Shown: positions 57,136-64,000 of the stretch, one piece after another
How positions within the stretch are numbered: position 1 is the stretch's first letter
Layout of the letters: every line of letters starts with the position of its first letter
Assembly (NCBI RefSeq): GCF_021018805.1
Contig: NW_026960609.1
Coordinates: forward strand, 248,001 to 312,000
Origin: Prinia subflava
Lineage: Eukaryota; Chordata; Aves; Passeriformes; Cisticolidae
Length of the DNA: 64,000 bases
Direction of reading: 5' to 3'
Notes under the pieces: generated by a model
Told to the model about the DNA's origin: nothing
Databases searched by the model: none
Seen by the model: only the letters and a program-made list of their open reading frames with translations
Made by a program: the position numbers and the translations under genes

Positions 57136-58491
57136 TCAAATTCTGTTTGACACGGAGTGTGGGTTTTCCCACCACTTATGGTTGGTAGGGAGACCAGATC
57201 GCTTTAGATTTGCCAACTCTATATGGTTGACTTCTGAGGTAGAAGATATGAGGCCATTAATAGCCTTGAAAATCAAACAGCGTAGGATCCCGAATGCTAT
57301 GGTTACAAGGAAAAGGATAACAAAAAGTAACAAAATTGTTTTAACTACAGAACTCCACCACCCAGTGAATCCCCAGCCCTTGAACAGTTCCTTGATCCAA
57401 TCTTCAGATTCTTGCTTCACTTGTCCGATCATGTTGTTCATGCTTCGGAGGGCAGCATGGATGTTTGGAGCCTTTGAGGACAGATTCATGCAACAGAGTC
57501 CTTCAAATTCCTGGCATTCATGTCCATGCAATAGCAAAAGATAATCGATAGCAGCACGGTTCTGGATCGTGGCCTGTCTGGTAATCTCCTCGTCTTATAG
57601 GAGGGAGCTGATGGCGATGGATGTTAAATTAGCTTGCTTGACCACCCAGCACTCTAGGTGGCCCAATTCACCTAGAGCTTTGGCTGCTGCTACCCACGGA
57701 AGAAACAGTGATACAGCAACTCTTTTTGACTTTGCCCAATGAAAAATGTCTGAATTACAATTTGGGCCCAAATTGTCAGCACTCCTCTTTTGAATTTTGT
57801 CTGCCGATTTGTTTTTGTGAGTCCATTCGCAAATTAAAGTTTGGTTGGGTGTCAACACGGACAATCGCCCTATGGTACATGGCCCTCCGAAAAGCCGGGA
57901 TGGAATTCCTGCCCATGCCCGATCCCCACAAACCAAGAACAATCCTCTAGGGAGGCTTCTGGGTTTGGAGTGAGATGGGTTGTCTGGTGCAATGTGGCTT
58001 ATATTATGACACCACCTCTTTGCAGTAAACTCTCCCCGGAACTGCCTTATAAGGTGGTACTCGTCAGTGTTAGGGGGTTTTGGGATGATAGAGAACTGGA
58101 TGCAGTATGTGGCGGGGGAGGAACCCAATAGTTCTAACTCCTGGGGTTCATGAGCTACCCTGGGCAAACCCTGCACCCATTCTGCTAAGGGGTTCATGGC
58201 GAACACACCTTGCTTTTGATGATCTTTGTGTGGTTGTGGGGTGTGTGCCTCTGGAATTTCGTTGGACCTGTATTTGTCCAAGCCTGCTGGAAATTCTCCA
58301 GCCTGCAAAGGAATTCCTACCAGACAGGTGGACATAGGGTTCTTAGCTGCTGCAATGGACAAACATATGTTTTCCTGCTGAAGTGTCTGTGCCAGGGTTA
58401 CCCAGACGTTCTGACGTGGTTGAGGGATGATCCATGCAGCTGCCAGACTGTTCAGCATTAGCAGGATGACAACTTGGATGGGGTTCATCAT
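57136..58491 (-). pseudogene. env of the right provirus: single in-frame stop
   Basis: ATG at 58491 with a hydrophobic leader (VVILLMLNSLAAAWI). The frame runs to 57136 with only one stop, TAA at 57595-57597, which falls in the transmembrane subunit between the fusion-type segment and the heptad region. Basic cleavage-type site KIQKRS, CX6CC motif CQEFEGLCC, membrane anchor near 57330. The cytoplasmic tail differs completely from that of the central provirus. As it stands it could give only the surface part and a truncated transmembrane part. Confidence 0.88.
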
Positions 58492-58587
58492 AGGGTTGAG
58501 TGGGAGGTAGGTTTTCTCTAGAAGGGAAAAATAAACATTTTTAAAACATGTTAAAAGGTTCCTGTTTCTGCCAGAAGGAATCCACCT

Positions 58588-61305
58588 CTAGTAAGGTTCT
58601 TTCTCTTCCATCCGGCGGCGTCTTCTCTTCGAAGCATCAGTCACTTGCTTCTCATCCCCTTCTGCTGGAGCTGGATTTTTGGGGACAAAAGGTTTCACCC
58701 ATTTCTGGGGAATCCACCGAGGGCCTGAGGGAGTAGCCACACATGCATAGCCACGACCCCAGGTCACAAGCTCATATGGACCTCTGGTTTCCCAAGTTTC
58801 AGGATCCCTAATCAAAACCGGTGGACGCTGAGACAATTTAAACTGATTACCACTATTAAAATGACGTACCACAGGTGGACTCATGTTTTCAAATGAACAG
58901 TTCAGAAAATTGATGGTGAACATGGCTTTGCAGAGCTTCTGCTGTGGAGTCATCCATGAAGCCGAGCAGTTCTGCCTAGCCAGAACCTGTTTGAGCGTCT
59001 GGTGTGCACGCTCGATCACAGCTTGACCTGTGGGGGAGTGAGGGATGCCAGTTTTATGCTCCACTCCCCACTGCTGGACAAATTCTAGGAACTCCTTGGA
59101 CACATACGCTGGGCCGTTATCAGTTTTGATTGTTTTTGGAATTCCCAACACTGCAAAGGCTTGCGCTAGGTGCTGCTTGGCATGTATGGATTTTTCTCCT
59201 GCGTGGGCAGAGGCATACACTGCACCTGAATATGTGTCAATGCTCACATGAACATATTTGAGGCGACCAAAACTAGGAATGTGTGTGATGTCTGTTTGCC
59301 ATACCTCACAGCTGCCCAGGCCCCTGGGGTTAACCCCCATGCCCATCGATGGCATGGCCTGGAGCTGGCAGTTCGGACAGGTACCTACAATGGCTCGAGC
59401 CTGGCTCCATGTTAGCTGGAATTGTCGGATCAGGGCTGGCACATTTTGATGGTAATGTTGGTGACTCAGTTTTGCCTGTTGGAAGACATCAGGGAGATGT
59501 GCCTTTTCAACTGGTGCAGCAAGGGAGTCTGCCTGGCGATTCCCCTCTGCGATCTCACCTGGCAAATCAGTGTGTGACCTCACATGCATCACGTAAAACG
59601 GGTGCTGTCGATGAAAAACCAAATAGATTAGCTTTGAAAGCAACCTGAAGAGATGTTCATTCTCTATTTCTTTGAGCACAGCCTGCTCCGCTCTGGACAC
59701 TACTCCCGCCACATAAGCAGAGTCAGTTACCAAATTGATTGTTTCTGAGAACTTCTCAAAAGCTCTTACCACTGCCGCCAGTTCAGCCACTTGGGGGGAT
59801 CCCTCCACAAACTCAACATCAGGTTCCCAATGCTGAGTCCGTGGGTTCCTCCAAGTCATCACTGACTTGTTGGAAGCCCCCGATGCGTCTGTGAAGACTG
59901 TGAGAGCTTTGAGTGGTCTCCGACTCCTTTTCTCACGAGGAATGAGGTGGACTTCCTCACTGAACAACTTGTGGGACGGGGCATGGACTGATATTTGTCC
60001 CTTGTAGCTGTCCAGAGATAACTGGAGACTGGCATTACTCTGCAGCAAATGCTCAAACATCTCTTTGGTCAATCTCTCAGGAGAGTTCTTTCCCTCCTCT
60101 GAAAGTCTGATCGGGAGGTGAATACATGCAAAGTCACAACCTGCCAATTCACACAATCTTACCCTGGCCTTCCGAATCAGCTGCGCTATCAGCTCCTGTG
60201 GCTCTGTGATGGTCTTGGATCTTTGGTGGGAGAGGAAAACCCACTCTATTATCAAGAGTGAATCTCTCTCTTCCTCGATCCATTGAAAGATCAAACCATG
60301 CAGATGTGGCAGTTTTCCTAGAACAATGAACTGGAAAGGCGCCTTTGGCTCACACCGGTGAGCCTGTCTCTCTGACAAGGCTTTTTGTACCTTTTCGATT
60401 GCTGTCTTCGCCTCTGGGGTCAGCTCCTTGGGAGACGTCAGCTCCTTCTCCCCCTTCAATAAATTGAAGAGGGGTTCTAGATCTTGATTTGTGGGGCCTA
60501 GCCAGGGTCTTACCCAATTCAAAGACCCACACAGGGAGTGGAGATCTGCTAGGGTTTTTGGATTGCAACCAATTTCTAAGCTCTGAGGAACAACAGTCCT
60601 TGCAGTGATTTGCAAGCCCAGGTATTTCCAAGGTGGCATCCTTTGAACCTTGTCCTCCTGTAATTGAAATCCAGCAGAGGTTAAAACTTTAATCACTAGG
60701 TCAAGCGTGTGTTGGAGTATAGAGTCATTGGGGCCACACACTAGCACATCATCCATGTAGTGAAGGATGATGGCTTCTTTTCTCTGTGCGCGTATTAGAG
60801 ACAGTAATGAGGCTACATATTGTTGGCATATGAAAGGACTCGATTTGAGACCCTGGGGAAGGACCCTCCAGTGATAACGCTTCATTGGGGCCTGTCTATT
60901 GACAGTGGGAACTGAGAAAGCAAACCTTGGGGCATCTTCAGGGTGCAATGGAATTTGGAAAAAACAGTCTTTGATGTCTAAGACAGCCAATTTCCAATCT
61001 CGGGGGAGCATTGTTGGAGTGGGCATTCCTGGTTCCAGAGGTCCCATGTCTTCTACTATTTTAATAATTTCTCTTAGATCATGGAGCAACCTCCACTTGT
61101 CCTTTCCTGGTTTCTTTATTACAAAGATCGGGAAATTCCAGGGGCTTGTTGTCTCCACAATATGTCCCTGAGCTAATTGCTCTTCCACGAGTTTTTCCAG
61201 CGCCTTGAGCTTTTCTTTACTCAAAGGCCACTGTGCTACCCATCTGGGGGTGTTTTCCAACCACTTTAACTTCTGGGTAGGGCGCTCCACAGTGGCTACT
61301 TGCAA
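58588..61305 (-). CDS. pol: pol of the right provirus: uninterrupted RT, RNase H, integrase
   Basis: 905 codons without a stop. Reverse transcriptase holds the catalytic Asp in AVLDIKDCF (residue 110) and YMDD at 183-186. RNase H holds Asp 473 (FTDASG), Glu 508 and Asp 528 (VTDSAYVAG). Integrase has the zinc-binding His 615, His 619, Cys 643, Cys 646 and core Asp 672, Asp 729, Glu 765 with exact DDX35E spacing. Expressed in retroviruses from the gag-pro-pol RNA by frameshifting; the first codon here is in the overlap with pro. All catalytic residues I can check are present. Whether it is transcribed is unknown. Confidence 0.92.
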   Translation of the reverse strand: MQVATVERPTQKLKWLENTPRWVAQWPLSKEKLKALEKLVEEQLAQGHIVETTSPWNFPIFVIKKPGKDKWRLLHDLREIIKIVEDMGPLEPGMPTPTMLPRDWKLAVLDIKDCFFQIPLHPEDAPRFAFSVPTVNRQAPMKRYHWRVLPQGLKSSPFICQQYVASLLSLIRAQRKEAIILHYMDDVLVCGPNDSILQHTLDLVIKVLTSAGFQLQEDKVQRMPPWKYLGLQITARTVVPQSLEIGCNPKTLADLHSLCGSLNWVRPWLGPTNQDLEPLFNLLKGEKELTSPKELTPEAKTAIEKVQKALSERQAHRCEPKAPFQFIVLGKLPHLHGLIFQWIEEERDSLLIIEWVFLSHQRSKTITEPQELIAQLIRKARVRLCELAGCDFACIHLPIRLSEEGKNSPERLTKEMFEHLLQSNASLQLSLDSYKGQISVHAPSHKLFSEEVHLIPREKRSRRPLKALTVFTDASGASNKSVMTWRNPRTQHWEPDVEFVEGSPQVAELAAVVRAFEKFSETINLVTDSAYVAGVVSRAEQAVLKEIENEHLFRLLSKLIYLVFHRQHPFYVMHVRSHTDLPGEIAEGNRQADSLAAPVEKAHLPDVFQQAKLSHQHYHQNVPALIRQFQLTWSQARAIVGTCPNCQLQAMPSMGMGVNPRGLGSCEVWQTDITHIPSFGRLKYVHVSIDTYSGAVYASAHAGEKSIHAKQHLAQAFAVLGIPKTIKTDNGPAYVSKEFLEFVQQWGVEHKTGIPHSPTGQAVIERAHQTLKQVLARQNCSASWMTPQQKLCKAMFTINFLNCSFENMSPPVVRHFNSGNQFKLSQRPPVLIRDPETWETRGPYELVTWGRGYACVATPSGPRWIPQKWVKPFVPKNPAPAEGDEKQVTDASKRRRRRMEEKEPY

Positions 61306-62150
61306 AAATCCTGGGGTGTTTTAGGAATGACCAATTGGACTCCCCACTGAGACATGGTGTCCCTCCCCCACAGTGGGGCCTTATAATCTGCTACGAAAGG
61401 ACGGACATTCGCCACCTTTCTGTCAGGTCCCTCAATTTGCACCACATTTTTTGAAATCCTTGCCATTGTGATTCCTCCTATGCCCTGAAGTTTACCAGCC
61501 ACCGGTTGTAATTCCCAGTTCGAAGGCCGCATGCTTTGTGGCAGAATAGTGATGTCCGCGCCCGTGTCAAGGACTCCTACCACTAGGAGGCGCTGCGACC
61601 CATACGTAATGTTGCACGCCATAGAGGGTTTAGGTTCCCCCACCACCTCTGTCCAGTAGACCTCTGGTGATTTACCGTCTGCTGTGATCTCTGCTGGAAC
61701 CGGTATGGCTTGGGCAAGAATTTGCCCCGCTACCAGATAAAAGGGTGGGTGCATACAATGAGCCAACAACATGAGGCCTATTATTTTTCCCTTAATGGTC
61801 ATGGGAGCTATCTCAATTTCCAAGGGTGTGTGTGCCGTGTCCCCAATAACAAAATACTCACTGTCCAGTCCCATGTGGTAAACCGTCAGGTCCTGTGAGA
61901 TGTTAGACAGGTCAACTGTTATAACCATCCACTCAGTAGATCTGAAATGAAAACCTTTAGTAGTTACAAGTCTAAAACGGCCAAGTGGTTGCCAAACTTT
62001 GTTAGTTGAGCATTCAGCATTTACATTTTTCTGCACCCCCACACCCCGTGACCTGCCCTCCCCCCCCTTTTTCTTTAAGAGAGAAGCTTTTGCCAACGTG
62101 AGTCCCGCTATATTTATATCTTTGCGCGTTGTAGTGTCAACAGCGGGCAC
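61296..62150 (-). CDS. pro: pro of the right provirus: dUTPase-like domain and aspartic protease
   Basis: An open frame of about 285 codons overlaps gag and pol at its ends in the -1 frames. The N-terminal half has a GQILAQAIPVP-type motif that resembles the end of a dUTPase-like fold, as in betaretroviral pro (inference; the catalytic dUTPase motifs are not convincing). The C-terminal half is the protease with GVLDTGADITIL and the closing GRDTMSQWG helix. No internal stop. The slippery site into pol, GGATTTT, is at about 61307-61313. Confidence 0.85.
   Translation of the reverse strand: MPAVDTTTRKDINIAGLTLAKASLLKKKGGEGRSRGVGVQKNVNAECSTNKVWQPLGRFRLVTTKGFHFRSTEWMVITVDLSNISQDLTVYHMGLDSEYFVIGDTAHTPLEIEIAPMTIKGKIIGLMLLAHCMHPPFYLVAGQILAQAIPVPAEITADGKSPEVYWTEVVGEPKPSMACNITYGSQRLLVVGVLDTGADITILPQSMRPSNWELQPVAGKLQGIGGITMARISKNVVQIEGPDRKVANVRPFVADYKAPLWGRDTMSQWGVQLVIPKTPQDFCK
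61304..61314 (-). promoter_or_regulatory. pro-pol -1 ribosomal frameshift site
   Basis: Pro ends CAG GAT TTT TGC AAG TAG. The heptamer G GAT TTT lies in the pro frame, and a -1 slip enters the pol frame that reads through VATVERPTQK. The same GGATTTT occurs in the central provirus near 14520, where an indel has merged the two frames. Confidence 0.75.
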
Positions 62151-62161
62151 GCGCTGTAAAT

Positions 62162-63921
62162 TCAGTTTTTTTGTTTGTGGGATTTCTTCTGCTTCTGGGT
62201 CTGAGGGCAGGTTCTGGCGAAGTGTCCTGGTTTCCTGCAGCGGAGGCAGATGATGCGCTGCAGCTGGTCTGGTGGCATCGGTTGCCTGCTTGGGTGTGGT
62301 CCTGCAGGGGCTGTATGCTGTGGGTGTGTAGGTCCAGGATGTCTTTCAGATGTGCAGAACATTTCTGCCCTTCTGGAACAAGATTCTATCATCTGGGACA
62401 GAGTAGGTGGAGGGTCCAAGGGGAGACTGAGAATAATTCTACGACAGGTCTCATTAGCATTTCTTTGAGCCATCTCTTTGATCAGCTCTGCCTGCACCAC
62501 GGGATCTGGTACTTGGTGTTCCACCTGTGTCCTCAGACAATCAACAAACTGTAAGAAATTCTCCGTAGCAAATTGTTTAACATTGACATAACTTCCTTTC
62601 CCTTCCCTTGATGGTAGCTGATAAAACATTTTCTCTGCAACATTGCTAATCCTAAGTAAAATTGGTTTGGATAACACTCGAGTTTGTTTTTCGGGGCAAG
62701 CCCAGGCACCTTCACCACACAGATGTTCAAATGTAATATCATTATTCTCAGTGTCCTTAGCCATATTAGGGTTTTGCTGAATCTCCTGTAAAATTGTTCT
62801 TAAAGCTCTTTTCCACATATTGTCCCACGGATCATACTCTGAGGGAGATAACAGACATCTGAATAAGTCCTTAATATCACTAGGAACCATTTCATTAGAA
62901 TCAAATGTGGCTCTAAACATCCCTTTAAAGATGGGAGTGTCCCTCCCAAACTCACGCTGTACTTTGCACAGCTCTTTCTTATCTTGGTAGGAGATCGGCT
63001 GGTATTGCCTGGAACCTTGCCTTCTACCAACATATGTAACAGGAGCAACAGAGAAAATGTGTTCATCTGCATTTGCCAAGGGTCTGGGAACTGCTGCTGG
63101 TATCCCTGTGCCTGGGGACACTGAAGTTACAGCGTTTGCAGTCCCTTGGAGGTTGGGAAGGGGGGGCATGCTCTCTCCGTGCTGGCTGGGCAACCCAGGC
63201 TGTCCCCCTCCCCCCGCCGTGTGGCAATCATACCCCCCGCCATGGCTGTGCGGGGAGGGGGGGCCGGCCCTCTCCGTGCTGCCGGGGCAGCCGGGAGGGA
63301 GGCAGGGGGAGGAGGGGTGGGGTGGGGCTGCCGGAGGCCAGCAGGGGTTGGCACAGGGATAGAGGGCAGGGGCGGGGGTGGGGGCAGAGGGAGGGGGTAG
63401 GGGGGAGAAGGGGTTGTGGAGGAAGCTCGGAGCACATGGCAGCCGCCATTGTTATCTGCCACGTGGAGAGGGACCCCCAGGGGCTCTGCAGCCTGGCAGG
63501 AGCCCCGGACCGCCGCTGCCCTCCCACCGAGATCAGTCGGAGAGAAACTGTCTCTGTTGGAAGGATCCCGGGACAAAGGTAAACCCGGATATAAAGGTGG
63601 ATCAGAGAGAGGAGGACTTGGGGGAAGTTTTTTCTCCTGGGTAGGTTTGCTTAATTCTAGAAGATGTTTACGAGCTTGCAAAAATATTGGGATAAATACA
63701 GAAGCGGCGTGATCATTATTTTGGCCTTTATCTGTGATCACAGTACCCACGTGGTCCCAAAAGGAAACAGTATCCATCTGTAACAATTCAGCTTCAGTAA
63801 ATTCATGTTCTAACCAGCGAACAAATTTTTTTTGCAGCCTTTTGGAAATTTTAACGTTAATTAAAAGGTCTTGAAGTTGTTTTAATACACTCTTTTGAGG
63901 AGCAGATAGCTGTATGCCCAT
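62162..63921 (-). pseudogene. gag: gag of the right provirus, one frameshift
   Basis: ATG at 63921 opens MGIQLSAPQKSVLKQL, with the Gly-2 myristoylation start. The first frame runs to 63127. The remaining capsid and nucleocapsid lie in another frame (63193-62162) with major homology region ATENFLQFVDCLRTQ and one intact CCHC knuckle CLRCRKPGHFARTC. The shift falls in the Pro-rich, G/C homopolymer stretch about 63130-63260. The 3' end carries the -1 shift heptamer A-AAA-AAC just before TGA. Confidence 0.85.
62163..62175 (-). promoter_or_regulatory. gag-pro -1 ribosomal frameshift site
   Basis: The last gag codons are CAA AAA AAC TGA, giving the slippery heptamer A AAA AAC in the correct phase. 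A -1 slip continues straight into the pro frame (about 62150 onward). This is the classic betaretroviral gag-pro arrangement. I did not fold a downstream pseudoknot. Confidence 0.8.
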
Positions 63922-64000
63922 GATTCGGTATTACTGAAAGCTATTTGCTCAAATCCAGCCTCCAGTTGCTTCAGTCAGCTGTATGTGACTCCTGTGTCTC
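63922..64000 (-). other. Provirus leader fragment
   Basis: Seventy-nine bases upstream of the gag ATG, up to the window edge. Too short to contain the primer-binding site or LTR with certainty. Confidence 0.5.

Larger units (their letters stand above)
56757..64000 (-). mobile_element. Right provirus (betaretrovirus-like), 5' end outside the window
   Basis: Right to left: leader beyond 63921, gag 63921-62162, pro 62150-61296, pol 61305-58588, env 58491-57136, polypurine tract AAAAAAAGGAGGAGA (57109-57095), 3' LTR 57094 to about 56757. Pol is uninterrupted; gag has one frameshift and env one stop. Same orientation as NFKB1, in the intron upstream of coding exon 1. Target duplication cannot be checked because the 5' LTR is off the right edge. 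Confidence 0.9.

Noticed and set aside
62999..63700. Plus-strand G/P-rich frames at the right edge
   Set aside because: Antisense shadows of the Pro-rich part of gag.

Overview
This is vertebrate nuclear DNA, almost certainly from a bird and probably a songbird. It holds small exons in large AT-rich introns, and several class II (betaretrovirus- and alpharetrovirus-like) endogenous retroviruses with their solo LTRs. One host gene spans most of the window on the minus strand: NFKB1, which normally encodes p105, the precursor of NF-kB p50. I recognised it exon by exon by reading the translated exons against the known protein, with splice sites and phases checked by hand. No database search was possible.

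Host gene layout (minus strand, right to left). Eleven consecutive exons from 56369 down to 21434 encode about 398 residues: the N-terminus, the Rel homology domain, the nuclear localisation signal and the start of the glycine-rich region. They are in register and free of stops. The next exons expected in NFKB1, covering the rest of the glycine-rich region and the whole ankyrin-repeat (I-kappa-B-like) block, are absent. Between 21433 and 10072 there is only a provirus, an LTR stub and about 1.1 kb of non-coding DNA. The gene resumes at 10071 with four exons of the C-terminal end (ankyrin-to-death-domain linker, death domain, IKK phosphodegron). These carry two consecutive stops (8855-8860), another stop just after the degron (6853-6855) and a frameshift. 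Upstream, the 43491 exon has an AT where the donor GT should be, and the 46232 acceptor sits against a 131-bp TTTC microsatellite with no possible branch-point A for about 135 nt. So the locus can at best make a p50-like protein with no built-in inhibitor half, or it is a decaying second copy, for example W- or neo-W-linked. This is the main result.

Mobile DNA. 1-4654 (minus): a provirus remnant with alpharetrovirus-like gag, broken gag-pro, no pol or env, different LTR types at its two ends, and two solo LTRs nested inside it. 9322-9972: solo LTR with a 5-bp target duplication. 10153-20302 (plus): full-length betaretrovirus-like provirus with gag, pro, pol and env all damaged and a solo LTR in RNase H. 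20970-21052: LTR stub in the ankyrin-exon gap. 28938-33490 (plus): young non-autonomous LTR element with near-identical LTRs and no pol. 37706-38355 and 53974-54771: solo LTRs. 56757 to the right edge (minus): the best-preserved provirus, with an uninterrupted 905-codon pol, both -1 frameshift sites, one gag frameshift and one env stop. Its 5' LTR lies beyond the window.

The two large proviruses share gene order and env type, so they belong to related lineages. At least ten LTR-derived insertions or fragments inside or beside one 50-kb gene is dense for a bird autosome and fits a low-recombination region.
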